From the NCBI GenBank assembly GCA_933228895.1, contig OW121853.1, forward strand, positions 5,524,494 through 5,588,493: a stretch of DNA of 64,000 nt, read 5' to 3'. Positions within the stretch are counted from its first letter, which is position 1; every line of letters starts with the position of its first letter. This document shows, one piece after another, positions 1 to 12,446 of this stretch. The notes under the pieces are model-generated. The model saw only the letters and a list, made by a program, of their open reading frames with translations. It ran no database searches and had not been told where the DNA came from. The translations under genes and the position numbers were made by a program. This DNA comes from Platycnemis pennipes (Eukaryota; Arthropoda; Insecta; Odonata; Platycnemididae).

Positions 1-707
1 TTCTTCACCTCTCGTAACATAACAAATAGCTCAAAAGTTTCCAAATGTGTTTTATCATCTTTGCTGGAGTCAGTTATTAATATTGCAAACCCAATTTTGC
101 AGTTTATATTGCACCATTTAACCCAAGATGTTAACTTTTAGCCAGCCACAATATGCATGTCATTGGTGACATTCAAACCCCATATGTTCTGGTAGCACGC
201 CAGCATGTCACCAACAGCTGGCCAGAATCACTCAGGCAAGAAATGTATATATTATTCCTTGCATAGCCAGTTATGAAATATTCCAATCAAGCTAGTCTTG
301 TGTTTCACAAATAATAATATATTAGAGACAACAGTTATCTCAACACTCCACTCCTCAAAGACAGGAAGCCCTCCCTCTATGACAGCAAAATTTGACACTT
401 CAAGAGTGCTGCCAGGGCAGCTGTTAAATCAGATAATTCAAACAGTAGGGAGCCACCTTAACTGACAATTAACTAAACACATACACTATGCTTGTTGACA
501 CTCATTCATGTGCAAAGAGAACATGGCATCATTAAAATTAAAGTGTGCCGGCAATTTAAAAATAAAGCACAATAAATTATTACTATTACTGTTCTACAGG
601 CTGTGTTTAAACAGCCCTAAGGGCAACAACGACATTCACTAATCTTTGGCATGAGGCACCCAGAGGAGATGGCTGGGAGAAGATGAGAGGAGAGAGAGAG
701 TGCTAAC
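1..707. other. Kinesin-13 intron 5 (partial); nothing recognised
   Basis: AT-rich sequence with a short GA-rich run (681-700) near the donor. I looked for the expected neck (charged coiled coil) and motor motifs on the minus strand and found none. Confidence 0.6.
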
Positions 708-1004
708 CAGTGGCTGCAGCAGCTTGAGGTGGAGCAGGAGGTGGAGGCATGGATGGCGATGGAGATCTCCTACTGGATCCATTGTCTAGCTGTCCCTGGG
801 TGTTCTCCTTCTGCCTGGGAGTTGATGGCAGGGGCTGGGGAACTTGGGCTTGAGGAGGAGACACTATTGGCTGTGCCTGAGGAATGGTTGTCAGCGACGA
901 GTTCCTTTGGTTCATCAAGCCAGTGTTGGTGCCACCATGCCCATTCTGAGCACCAGAACCAAGGGGCTTAAACTGGCATGTCATCCTGTCCAGCCTCTGG
1001 GAAA
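708..1004 (-). CDS. Klp10A: Kinesin-13, coding exon 5 (low-complexity linker)
   Basis: 297-nt exon with acceptor CCATCTAG at 1005. It continues VSQRLDRMTCQFKPLG and becomes rich in Gln, Asn, Ser and Pro (SRRSPSPSMPPPPAPPQ), ending A-A-A-A-T. The proposed donor is CACTG|GTTAGC at 707, phase 1. Reading through it meets TAG within two codons, so splicing must occur there or the protein ends. Linkers of this type lie between the N-terminal domain and the neck of insect kinesin-13s and are poorly conserved. Next to be expected would be the basic neck coiled coil and motor, left of position 1. The phase match to the microexon is the main support; the donor is weaker. Confidence 0.7.
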
Positions 1005-2835
1005 CTAGATGGAAATAAAAAAATTACTAAAGTCTTCAATTATAAGAGGCAAAATTCTTAAGGCATATCCTTTGCAAAAGAGCAGACAACAAGGGCAAGA
1101 GACCTCAAGAATGGGAGAGAGGCCAACAGAAACAAAGTAATGACACTATGTATTACGAGGAGGAAGGGACCATTTCATCCAGGTCTCACCCCAAATAAGA
1201 ACTGATTATTATTACTATAGCGGGAGTGTATCAAGGGCAGCACATAAGTCACACATTTCAACTTGTTTCCAGGATTTTTTCATAGTCTTTACCGAACAAC
1301 TCTAAAGCCCAGTCCATAATCAAAACCAAATGTTGCCCTACACATTATTCCAGACTCTATGGACTAAAATGACAAGAAAAATGATTCACCGTAGTAAAAT
1401 TAGATCTTGACATTATTTTAAGATTCTCAATGATTGGATAAAGCACAACATCCAAAATTAACAATAAGGGCCTATAATGCTTGGTAATATAAAATGTAAA
1501 TATAGAATATTCATTGTCACATAATACATACACTCACAAACCCAAGCTACTGAGAACATGGAGCAAAGAGTTTGGATTTCTTGTTGCTGAACCAAGTATG
1601 TAAATAATTCACAGTAACTCAGCATTTACAAATGTCATTATACATGCTACTCTACATGTTTTCCAAGCTACGTAATGGCTCTAGAGCTTGCATTATGACT
1701 ATGCAGTGACTATCAAATATGCAAAAATAAAAGTACATTTCTGGGTGAAATATGCTGGGTTCTCGTAAATAATGCAGCATAAGGACTGGGAATTGAAAAG
1801 TTAAGCATTTCAACGATAATCCATATCAGATCCCACCCATACTTTTCCAGGATTCTTCAACAGGGTTAATTACTAATAAGAGGAGGATATATACTGGGCT
1901 CAATTAAAATATCTTAAGAGTAAAATGAAATTCATTTTCATGATCTACAGGTAATTTAACCCTTTCCTCGTGGCATGACGTGAATTCATGCCGGAAAGCC
2001 CACCTGCTGAACAGAACAATTTCCAGAACAATTCATGCGTTACTCATTTCAGTCGCACAACGTTTTTTTCTTCCATTTATACCTATCAACCTTAATCCCA
2101 CTGAGTTTTATACTGTTGTCACCCGTGTTATTGTTGAACAAACATTTATAAGTTATGAATTTGCCAAAAAGTGTACGACTTCATGATAAATGAGCTGCAT
2201 ACCCAAAGGATAAAGAGCAACGGATTGGAGAAATTCAAAGACCGCAGGAATATGGGTCGTCAGTGATGTCAAGCCAATAGGAGCCCAATGCATGAGTGAG
2301 ACAACCTTATACTTTAAGGACCTTGACCATTGCTTTTGTTTCTTTTCATTGACCTTCAATTGATATCTGGTCAATGTCTTTTCTAGTTTTACTAGAGTAT
2401 TCCTTAAATCCATTTGTCACTGCCATGATCACTAGGTCATTGGAAAACAAAGCACGCTAATTTCCTCCCCGTAGATATCCTATTCCATATTTAGTATATT
2501 ACAGAATATATTCATTTGGTAAATAATGTGTTTAAATTTACTGAAAACACCTCTTCCATAAATTAATACCAAAATTAAGATCAAGAATGAAATTTGCATA
2601 CATTAATTAATAAGAATTTATTTTAACTGCTCAAGTGTATTCCGATTTTCATGGAGAGACAATTTTGGATGCAATTCATTCATAGAGGAACTTCTAATTT
2701 TTTAAAGAGACACTTCACCATTAATAAATACTTGGATAAAAATAGGGAGAGCATTTGAAATCATTATATACATTGTTTACCAAAAGAGTTAATTTATGTC
2801 TTAACAAAAACCAATAGTTGCGTAAGGAAATTTAC
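1005..2835 (-). other. Kinesin-13 intron 4
   Basis: 1.8-kb intron, canonical GT-AG. Apart from the LINE scrap at 2300-2452 I recognise nothing in it. Confidence 0.7.
2300..2452 (-). mobile_element. LINE reverse-transcriptase fragment (RTE-like)
   Basis: On the minus strand two frames encode a degraded RT motif C region. FSNDLVIMAVTNGF corresponds to FADDIAVMAETEGD of the long LINE at 49797-49840. After a frameshift, DLRNTLVKLEKTLTRYQLKV corresponds to DLKKTLVNMERTMTRFHLKI. The catalytic FADD has become FSND. It is an old orphan scrap of the same LINE clade. Confidence 0.7.
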
Positions 2836-2866
2836 CTTTTGCATTAGCCACACTTGATGGAGGAAC
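2836..2866 (-). CDS. Klp10A: Kinesin-13, 31-nt microexon 4
   Basis: 31-nt exon between acceptor TATTGCAG and donor AAAAG|GTAAAT, encoding VPPSSVANAK plus one base. It joins exon 3 in phase 0 (SRI-VPPSS) and exon 5 in phase 1 (AK-VSQRLDR). Vertebrate KIF2A has a similar Pro/Ser stretch ending in A-K-V at the same place, after the NPDL segment, which supports the call. It could be alternatively spliced: being 31 nt, skipping it would shift the frame unless another exon is used. Both splice sites look good and the phases fit. Confidence 0.75.
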
Positions 2867-3255
2867 CTGCAATAGAATATATCATGTATAAGGATAACTT
2901 CATGAGAAACACACATTTGAGAACAAACACATTGAAAATAATCAAAACTCTTATCTGGAGATGGATCATTACTTTAAGGAATCTAAAACGGAGCTAATAG
3001 ATCTAGTACAAGTCTCGTAGTGTATTTCAGTTACAAGATGTGTAATTAAAAATGACTGATGATGAATAATAACTTGAACATCATTGCATTATTGATGAGA
3101 GACTTCAAATTGATGGGAATATTTAATCTGTTAATGTCCAAAATTATAGGTATAAAAAAACTGACAGCTATTCATCAAGACTAGTTCAATGATAAAATAA
3201 TGAAACACCACAGTTTTTCTTAGGCCTAACAACTTTTTGATGGGAAGGTGAACTA

Positions 3256-4517
3256 CAGTGAAACCTGCCTACTAAAGTATGCTATGAAAGTTTCCCGCTT
3301 AAGTCAGGGTCGGCCATATCACCAAAACTATGTTGAAAGTCCTTTATGTCAATAAGATGTGATTCCTATGCCTGTGTTTGGCTAATCTTCAATAGATATG
3401 CGGAAGTTAGAATACTGAATATGCAACATCATATTATGCACGTCCAAAAATTTTTATTTTGAATAAGTCCCCACATAATATGTTAAATAAAAGCAAAATT
3501 ACCTTTATGCAGACTGGAATCCCCCAAATTTACTTTTTCTATTAATTATTGTTTCTCAGTATGATTTATTGCTGCCTTCACATTTAAGGGTATTAAGGGT
3601 CCATCATCATTATTCACTCCCAACAACATCTTCTAAGGGGTCAACTTCAATACCATACTCATCAAAAATCAATAGGCCTTCCTTGAAAGTGACAACATTA
3701 ACAGGATCTGAAAAGTTGCCTATGATTTCCTTTTAGCAATAATATTTTTTTTTTTGGACTCTGCTCTGATAATCATTCCTGTTTCTTCCCCTTTACACAC
3801 ATCACACGGTTGATAACTTTGATTTTTCTCCAGATGTTGCCCTACCACTCCTTCATAGTTGCCATGTCCATGTTCTTTGATTAACTGACTACAATGCTCC
3901 ACATAACACTCTCTTGCTTTGAAACTCTCCAGGCAACCATTTTATGCCTTAAAATTGGGTTTTCCTGGAGCAACTTTTGCTCTTTTTTGTACCACTGGAC
4001 AAGATAAAGTAATATCTCTTTCTACTGCTCTATATAAAGCATTCCCAAACAAGTTTATTCAATTATTTGTGAGCATTTTCTTGGCTTGCATTCACTTAAC
4101 AGTCAACTTATGTAAGACCAAAAAGTGGGCATCGTCACTAGGACCTCACCTACATCATGAGACACTAACATGTTGTACTATTATGACAACTAAAATGCCA
4201 TTCAATGCACGCTTATCCACTGCAGCTTAGGTTATTGTTTCCTACTGTTTGTAGAGTAACAATGGATAAATTTTTACAAGTTATGAATGGTCACCAGAGT
4301 TCCACTGGTAGATTAGTCGACTCCCTTTATTAGGGTTGTCCGGGAGGAAGTGAAAGAGACATTTAAATTATGAGCTTAAGATGAAATGTTTGCATGGATT
4401 TACATCACGGGATTCCATTTCAATTGAGGTTGTAATGCATTAAAACCCTATAACCCATGCCGAGACCAAAAATTATATCCAGATAAGACAGGATTCCACT
4501 TACGTCAGGTTTCAATG
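3256..4517 (-). mobile_element. Tigger/pogo-like DNA element with TA target duplication
   Basis: The left end reads TA-CAGTGAAACCTG and the right end, reversed, reads TA-CATTGAAACCTG. This is the CAGTGAAACC-type terminal inverted repeat of pogo/Tigger elements, with TA duplications at 3254-3255 and 4518-4519. The interior minus strand has short coding-like stretches broken by stops (for example ESFKARECYVEHCSQL near 3900, and VVTFKEGLLIFDEYGIEVDP near 3690-3640). I infer these are transposase remnants but cannot name a domain. Length 1262 bp. Confidence 0.6.
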
Positions 4518-5145
4518 TATATTAAAATTAAAACTTAAGTCACTCTCAAAAAAATATGCTCAATCTTTCACCATCAAATCATGAATTTCTTTAAAATCAA
4601 TTAAGGCTCCTCACAGTGGGATTCCTTCAAAACTGCAGCCAATTCAGTTTGAACCATAAGTGATGATTGTGGAAATACCAATGTCAGCAGCACAACTTTG
4701 GCAACAATCAAAAAAAATATTTTACTCTGAAAAACTGTGGTGTGTTTGACATTCAACTAACAACACCTGCCCTTAAGCAGTGCAATCAGCCAGCTGTATA
4801 ATCAATAGCAATAAAAGCTACACATTAGAATGTGTAAAAACTAAAATGGCACATTAGAGCTAAGAACAAACAAATGACATAGAATCCAATTCTTCTAAAA
4901 CATTAAAATAACATCAAATCAAGAAAATCAATAGAAAAAAGATGCCAAACAACGAACAGCCCCTTAAAAACTGTAATAAAAACAGCATGCACAAAAAATA
5001 AACCAAAGTGTTGAAAACAACTATTATGACATCAACATCATAAAAATAACCACAAATGATTGGATCATAGGAGTAGATGGAAGTGTGGAAGGGGGCTTTG
5101 GAGAGGACAAAGAGAAGAAATAATAATAAAAAAGAAAAATTCTAA
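4518..5145. other. AT-rich intron sequence; nothing recognised
   Basis: A-rich on the plus strand, with no coding, repeat or RNA signal recognised. Confidence 0.5.
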
Positions 5146-5433
5146 TTAAGTGCAGAAGAAGATGAAGTGGAGGCTGTCCTGCTCCAGGCTGACCCTTGCG
5201 ATTACCGGCCTGCTGGCGGCTGCAGTGCGGAGGGGCATCGTGGATGAGGAGGGGGGGACGGGGGGCCCGTGGTTCCGGTTGCAGTCTTCGTCCTCACCCT
5301 CCATGTCCAGCAAGGCATCCTCCAGGTCTATGTCGTCGTCGTCATCCAGGTCTTCCTCCCCCTCCCCCTCATCCATGTCGCCCATGTCCTCCAACTCCTC
5401 GTCTTCAATCGGGATGCTCTCCCGCTTTGACCT
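5146..5433 (-). CDS. Orphan acidic ORF or exon of unknown function
   Basis: GC-rich open stretch in AT-rich surroundings. On the minus strand it reads SKRESIPIEDEELEDMGDMD and then a run of Glu/Asp (EGEGEEDLDDDDDIDLEDAL), CNRNHGPPVPPSSS, and ends VSLEQDSLHFIFFCT-stop. A possible acceptor (GTGTCTAG) sits at its 5' edge and would need a phase-2 exon upstream. Kinesin exon 3 ends in phase 0, so it does not fit this gene. It may be the last exon of a nested gene, a retrocopy fragment or simple-sequence chance. The opposite strand is also open (5150-5683, Ser-rich), as expected for an acidic low-complexity region. Confidence 0.3.
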   Translation of the reverse strand, partial: RSKRESIPIEDEELEDMGDMDEGEGEEDLDDDDDIDLEDALLDMEGEDEDCNRNHGPPVPPSSSTMPLRTAAASRPVIARVSLEQDSLHFIFFCT

Positions 5434-5439
5434 AGACAC

Positions 5440-6778
5440 CTCCTGCTATGGGCCCACTCCATTAGATCTACCTTTCATCACACACACACACACACAACAG
5501 ACGGCACTTCCTCCTTCCAATCATCATTCACTCAATGTAGGCACTCATGAACATGATGCCTCCCCAATATCTCAAATGACCATCGTGGAAAGAGACGCAA
5601 GCCCTCTTCAAATGGCTGCATTAACTCGACAAAATATAGGAAGGCAATCGAGGCTACTCCTAGAAAGGATATCACACATGTGAATCACTTGGGGTTGCCA
5701 CCAAATAAGCCGCTCTAATAACCGATGATGAAGTAATCTGCCTCACTAATCAGTCGTGCACAAGTGCATTCCTTCGCTAGTGACACAGAAGTGACAAAAG
5801 AGGTAAGGCTGAGAGTGTATGTCAGCTCCATGCCATCTCACATCCCTTGGAATGGCTCAAAACAAGTGTTGCTCTGCATTAACAGATTAGATATGGCATC
5901 AAAGCAGCCATCCTTGTACTAGGAAGACCCTACTTTTAAGAAAGTATCATATATGTATATATTTAGTAAAAAAGAAAAACTGTTACAATCTGTAAACAAA
6001 CACATGAACCTATAACATTTATAATTTACTCTATGACATGACCTCTAATAATAATAATAATAATACACTTTATTTGTCCAGCGATGAAGTTGTTACAACT
6101 GTTACACTTGGTGTACGACACGTCAGGATATAATCACAAAAATATTCAATGCATTTGCAATGCCATTTATGATCCTATAGAGTCATTATGTTTAAGTGTA
6201 GTGAAGTTAAAGAAAAACTGACTTCTTTAGAGAAAGAAGCCTGTGTCCATCAGCACAAGAAAGAATAAATTACTGGGGCCTCACTGTAGACTGCCTACAA
6301 GTGTCTAATCTTTTAATGTCCTAAAACTAAGATTTTCTTAATCCACTGCCCAACAAGTCTAGGCTTGTCAGTCTGTCAAATCTTGAAAGGATCATTCAGC
6401 ATTGGCTTTTGTCCTAAGTTTTCCATTGCTGGAATTTGCCAAGAGTGACACCTTGGTAATTAAGTTTAAATTTTTGTTTGTTTTACGTATATTTTGACGT
6501 TGACTATTGCATTGTATTCTGCTAAATGTCAAATAAAGTAAAATGATAACAATTTCTTATTACTAAGCCGAAACATCTTTATCCACGAGCCTGATGTTGA
6601 CAAATTGAAACGGATTGCTTGAACTAATTGATAAACATGCATCTAAAATGCTTGGACACTGAAAGACAATGTGATGTACGAGGGTATACATTAGGCTAAT
6701 TAAATAGTAGAAAAGATGAAAGCACCATGGAAAGAATCAGAGCAGGCATGAGAAATAGTTAATAGCGCTACCAATTAC
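5440..6778. other. Intron sequence with simple repeats
   Basis: Contains a (CA)n tract (about 5480-5497) and a (TAA)n tract followed by CACTTTATTTGTCC (about 6045-6080), which resembles the microsatellite-tailed 3' end of a retroelement. Otherwise nothing is recognised. Confidence 0.45.
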
Positions 6779-8384
6779 TACAGTAAAATCTAGATAATAC
6801 GAAGCACGATAATATGAAATTTAGATTATACGAAGCACAACAGCCGGTCCCGACGAAAAGCCTATAGTAAATACATGGCAATATTCTAAAATACGAAGTT
6901 TCGAAAATACGAATTTTTCTAAATTACGAACTACCCCAAGGTAGAAATGGAATTCGTTTTTACGAACCTTGGTGAAAAACTGCTTCAGCAAAATTATTTT
7001 TGCCGGCGTAGACACCTAACAAATCAGTGTTGCCGATTATGGTGCACCAAAAAAGAAATGCGTGAATTAGTAGTGCATTCACCTCCCACATATGCCAGTC
7101 TCTCCCCACCATTTTCCGCATGCAACTTCGCTCATCATTTCGACCTTTAGTAATGTGGAAATCGTAGTTGATGCCATTATTTATCCTGGCTATTTTTTGT
7201 TTCAACTGTAACCAGCATTTTCGTAATGTCCACGGTTCTCTTTTAATTAAATCTTTCGTGTGACGGCACATACCATGCTCACTACCGTGCGCCTGGAATT
7301 ACGGAGGTTCAAATTCTCCGTGAATCCTACCTCGTCCTCGAGGTTGGCTCGCGACTGCTTGAGTCAAGTTGTCTGAGGAATCTTATTAATTTAAGTACGA
7401 GTATATGCCTGCTAAGTGATCCTTACTTCATAAAAGAAAATGACCTAAGCTATTGAAAGTCATAAGTATCACAAGAAATGCGATGTAAAGTCGAAGGATT
7501 TCTTTTTTATGATAATTTTAATCAGCTCGACGATGGAGTCAATTCAGCATTTACTTTAAAGAAATAAATTCATGTACTCAATGAATTTACTAATTTATAA
7601 CACCACAATATTACTATCAAACGTTATGTTTTAATATTTTTCTGAAATATACTTTAATATCTCATCAGTAATGATATTATTCATACACCATGCATTTTGG
7701 CTAGAGCGACCGCAGCGCCACTTGAAGACAAGTAACGCATTTCGTCTGCTATAAGCGCAGAAATTGGTGGATCTAGCGAAAAATACGGTGGGTTGATGCC
7801 TTTTTATTCGTGTCATTTTGTTTCTTGTGAAATTACAAATAAAATATCAGTTTTTTGCAAAAATGACATGACACTATGGCATTTTTAAACGTTATATTCC
7901 CATGTGATGGCCATTCTCGCCGTTAATCGTATGTCATTTCAAATGCAATTTGTGGAACAAGGAGTATGGGTTGGTGTAATTATCTTTACTTTATTAGTTA
8001 GAGGAACTTTGGTTCTATAAGTGCTGAAAATTTAAAAAATTGACATGACTTTCACTTTTCGGATCAACCTCCTTAAGGCAAGCACTCCTATCTCAGCTCT
8101 CCGTGATGGGGCGCTCCGTATTCAACTCTTGTAGACTCGAGTTTAAAAATTAATGACTCTGAAATCCTTCATTTGAATTTCACATAGTTGTAACCTCATT
8201 TAGATAATATTGTTTTCTATTCTACCAATGGGGATACTAATTTTTTTTTAAATATTTTTGGAGATACAGTAATAAATGGTACCCATTTTTTTAGCGCCAG
8301 ATGTAATTTTGGCGTCTAATAAATGATAGCAGGGCGTTTTGAGAAAAAAGAAATTTCAAGACAACCTGAGTCATAGCTTTATTA

Positions 8385-9607
8385 CCGTATATTCTCATGT
8401 ACCACGCGCCCCGTGTAATATGCGCACCCTCGTTTTTGGGCACTGACTTTTGGGAACAATAGAATTAGAAAAAAAAAATTGGGAAAAATATTCTTAACGG
8501 GAAAATAATGGTATATTTGGAACACGATGGAACTGTATTCTACAATACTTTTATGTAAATACTTTAAAAACAATAGATCAAAATTTTAAAAATAATCATT
8601 TGGCGCCGATGTTCACTGTCATGTTCGCTTGAAAACTACATTCATGATCGTATTAAACATGAACGTGCAAAAGGTGATATTAACAATGATTTAGAACCAA
8701 TGCAAAGTAAAATGGCAAAGAACATAGAGAAAATAAGAAAGATTTGACACTAACTTTCAATTTCCGTCAATGCTACAAAGCTATTGTTACCGTCATCGGA
8801 GTCTTGCTATAAGGCTTTCCAGATCTGGTACATTTCCGTCGACAATGCAAACGCAAGTTGGCATCTGTCTCGAGTGCATGCTGAAAAATTTTTTTCAATG
8901 CCAGGATATTTTGCAGAATTGCCTCTGAATGCTCTTTAATGATGTTACTGGAAAGAAGTTTATCATTTTTTCTTCCTTCCGTCTCGTGCGCAAGACTCTG
9001 GCATGTCATATTTACGTCCCGCTGTACGATTGTCGATCTCTTCCGCAACTCGTACGGTCTTAGGTTTTTCGCGAACACTAAATGAACGTAATCTTTTACC
9101 ACTGTTATTTTATATAATATTTAATTAAGAAACAATGAATTTGCTGTTGATCAATGCATTGGATGGCCATAGATTAAAGCAACTGCCTCGCACACTATGC
9201 ACACGGAATTTCCTGATGGAGGCGTGTGTATGTGAAGCAGAATTCACGTCTGGTAATTTGATGTGGTGGGCCAAGTAATGGAAAGACAAAATAATCTCGG
9301 CTGGAATTAACTCAATCTATTTTTTGTTTCAATCTAATCCACTTTTTTCCTATTCTCGGTAAGTGCTCACTTGGTACCGATGTTTTGTATTTTCACGCGT
9401 AATCAGTGACCGTTTCGTAATTGTTTTGTAAAGACACGAACTTGCTGCTAGTACAAGGGAAGGCTTTTTGCCATGTTGTATCTTCGGCGACAGAGAAATA
9501 AAAATCCCCGTGTAAGCCGCCTATCTTCGTGTATGACACGCACCGCACTTTTTGACGCTGATGAAAGGGGAAAAATGTTCGTGTGGTACATGAGAATATG
9601 TCAACGG
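8385..9607. mobile_element. Nested TA-flanked DNA element
   Basis: The left end reads TA-CCGTATATTCTCATGTACC and the reversed right end TA-CCGTtgacATATTCTCATG, followed by TACCAC. They are identical apart from a 4-base insertion. TA duplications are at 8383-8384 and 9608-9609. The next bases (GCGCCCCGTGTAATATGCGC) are GC-rich, as in some Tc1/pogo families. An interior minus ORF of 109 codons (8773-9102) resembles nothing I know. It interrupts the larger Tigger-bounded region, so it is the younger insertion. Confidence 0.55.
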
Positions 9608-9970
9608 TACTATGTCTACCGAGTCGCAAGTTTTTAACTGCAGTGAACGTAAGGGAAGGGTTAGTGAAGGCGAATGGCTTCTGGAGTACCAATTCTCAGA
9701 GCAGATGCTCGAATGATTGTGTGTAATATGTTTTCACGTTAGCGAAATGCAAGCAATCTCCGAGCGTCGTGCATGTTGCAGAGGCGGCAGCTGGCTGTCT
9801 ATCGCTCTGGGAGCGCCGAATCATGAGGAAGGGGCCTAAACTAAATACACAAGTCAGTGTGTAGAGGGTCTCAGTCGGTAGCCAAGGCTTTTGTGTGTCA
9901 GTACAGCATATCAGTGTCCCGGGATCTCCTCTTACAGTTTTCGCTGCGAGTTGATTGAAAATGTTTGAAT

Positions 9971-10593
9971 ATGGAGTCCTCACAACCGAAAAGAAAAAGA
10001 AGAGGAATATCTCTGGAGGAGAAGATGAAAATTATTGAAGAGATCGAATGAAAAAGGTTGAGCAGAACTGTTAAAGCAGAAAAATTTGGAATATCACTGT
10101 CGACTTTGTCAACAATTTTCTTCAACCGTGGGAAAATTCAGTAAAAAGTTTTGTCCGGAGTTTCGCTTAAAAGTAAAATTTGCGCAGTGCTAAGTTTATG
10201 AGTTCAAATCCAGATTCAATATTGTTTCCCTTACGGTATGTGGAGAAGAAGGTGGATAAACAAATAGTGGATAAATGGCATACGGATTATGATGCCACGT
10301 CATGTAACGTTCGATGTAACGTCCCGAATGTAGAATTTATTCCTATAAATACCAGAACCAGGGTATATATGTTATGTTTAATCTCTTCAGGAAGAGGTTG
10401 TGGATGAAATTGCAGAGGTTGAAAATTGAAACTGCAAAAAAAATGAAGTCATTCTCGCCCTCCAGACGTTAAAAACATTTGAGCTTGTGAACGACGTGGA
10501 TTCACAATTTAATATCCACTTATCGAAATTAAACAATAACAAAATAAACGAAAGCATCAATAAATATGGAACCATCAAAGAATCGTTAAATTG
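9971..10593 (+). pseudogene. Tigger/pogo transposase remnant (CENP-B-type HTH)
   Basis: Starting at an ATG near 9971 the frame reads MESSQPKRKRRGISLEEKMK, an in-frame TGA, then SRTVKAEKFGISLSTLSTIF. This is the first helix-turn-helix of CENP-B/Tigger transposases (Lys/Arg-rich start, LEEKxxII, KFGISxSTLSTI), which binds the terminal repeats. About 400 bp later, at 10430-10590, a tail-like stretch reads EVILALQTLKTFELVNDVDS, typical of the transposase C-terminus. The catalytic DDD/DDE core between them is missing. The gene is dead through stops and a large deletion. It lies inside the matching Tigger ends at 6781 and 12911. Confidence 0.6.
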
Positions 10594-11813
10594 AGTCTCA
10601 AAAGTGACATTGTAGAATTTAACGTTGATAACCATGATACCAAAGAAAAACACATGGTTAACTTCTGCAGTTTAAATACAGATCTTTCCACGGAGACCAT
10701 TGACTCGAAGTCGGGGGCGGGGAGGGGATGGAGGGGAAGTCTCTAGCTGCGGAAAGGAATGGTGTTGGCCTTATCGGCGCCGCGGTGCGAGGTAGCGCCC
10801 TGTGCAGTGGAATGCATTGCGAGGGACCATTTCTCAGAAACGCTTAGATATAGGCCAAAACAAATGAAAATTCGGCCCAAAAATCTTAACTCTTGCGTTT
10901 TTCGTTAAAATAGTGCTTTAACAGCCCAAAAATACGCATATTTATGCCCGAAGTAGTTAGGGTCCTTGGGGCACGGGTTCCCGTTAATTAAAAGTCACCA
11001 AATTTTAGCTTGTGAATATAAACTTCATTTCGATCATTTTCGAGTAGGAAAACATAAAATTTCCAATTTCTGAAAAATAAGGGCCACCCTACTGGACACC
11101 CTACATACTCAACCCCACCCTCTTAGCTTTGCCCATTATCCTTCCTCTTGTGATGGCGCGTGATTAAAAAAAACACTTTCCCCCGACTCTGTGAAAGACC
11201 CAAGGCCCCTCACCCACCCATCTTTCTCCCACCAATTCATGTCTCCGCCCAGGCAACCCCCCACCACAGGTTTCAATGTCCCCACTTTCACGGGACTACG
11301 CACTTTTGGTTGAGAAACGCATGGCTTCCTAATCCCCGAAAGAAGAGCATGTTTCCAGCTGGAGAAGTATATTTCGTTTTCGGGGGAATGACAAGAGAAC
11401 TAGGTTTTTCACATTGATTTTCTTCGCTACGACCCGCGTTTTGTCTCGTCGCGACACCTTAGGGTGAAGTGTTGAGTCCAGTCGTGTGAAATGTGATTTT
11501 CGCAAAATTTGATGGGCAAATTGCCTTCACTGAAAGCGAAGGCATTTCCCTGGCAGCAGTCCTCGTAAACTTAAGGGATGCAAAGTATTGTTCCAGGCGC
11601 GATGTGGTGGAATTGTGAATAATTAACAATAGAAGACATTGCAACGTTTCCGATAAGAACTTAATTTGTCAGAAACTACTTGTTTCGTTGTTACCACAAC
11701 ATTTTCAAGTGTACAGAAATGGGTTTTAACGGCGTTTATATTGTGAGCGTGGATGGGGTGAGTGAGGGTGGGTGATGCCCTTAGGAAATTTGGGCAGGTT
11801 GTGTCGGTGGGGG

Positions 11814-12446
11814 TAAGGATTACGACGGCCGGGGAGTTTGGGTTTGCGGAGCATGAGGGGAAAAGGGTCCGGTTGGGGGGAGGGAAGGCCCCGATTGAGG
11901 GCGCATCTTTATCTGTCTTGCTGAGTGAAGGGGGATAGTGTGGAGGGGGTGGGTGGATGGCGTCATGGAACGTCTGTGACGTTTCTTCTTCGGGTCAACC
12001 CTGGGGGTCGCGTGCCGGTGGCTGATTGGAAGCGCTTCGGGTGCTGAGTGGAATGGGGAGGGTCAGGGATGCGGCGTGTGGGTTTTCGACCCTTCCTCTC
12101 GCACTCTGACACCTCTAGACCATCCCTCCCAAACCCCTCGAAGACTTACCCCCCGTAAGCAAAGGAAGACGCATCCCTGACACTTCCCATCCCACGAAGC
12201 AGTTCCAGTTAACCACCTGCACGCGACCCCCACGGTTGCCCAGAAGAACCCAGGGAGGAACGTCACAGACGTACCACGACACCATTCCCCCACCTCCTCT
12301 CCACTTTTCCCCTTCCCCCCCCCCCCCCTCCAAGCTCAGCAAGACAGATAAAGATACGACCGCAACTGGGATCTGCCCTCTCCACAATCAGACCCTTTTC
12401 CCCCACACACAGTCAACCCAAACCCCCCGGCCATCATATAATCCTC
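11814..12446. repeat. Long inverted repeat (~260-bp arms)
   Basis: The left arm (11814-12072, G-rich) and right arm (12170-12446, C-rich) are imperfect reverse complements. Shared blocks include GACGGCCGGGGAGTTTGGGT against GATGGCCGGGGGGTTTGGGT, TCTTTATCTGTCTTGCTGAG in both, ACGTCTGTGACGTT in both, and GTGTCAGGGATGCG. The loop is about 97 bp. The right arm includes a poly-C run. It could be a foldback transposon or a hairpin-RNA locus. No terminal target duplication was identified. Confidence 0.75.

Noticed and set aside
5146..5433. Extra kinesin-13 exon
   Set aside because: Needs a phase-2 upstream exon, whereas exon 3 ends in phase 0 and joins perfectly to the 2836-2866 microexon.
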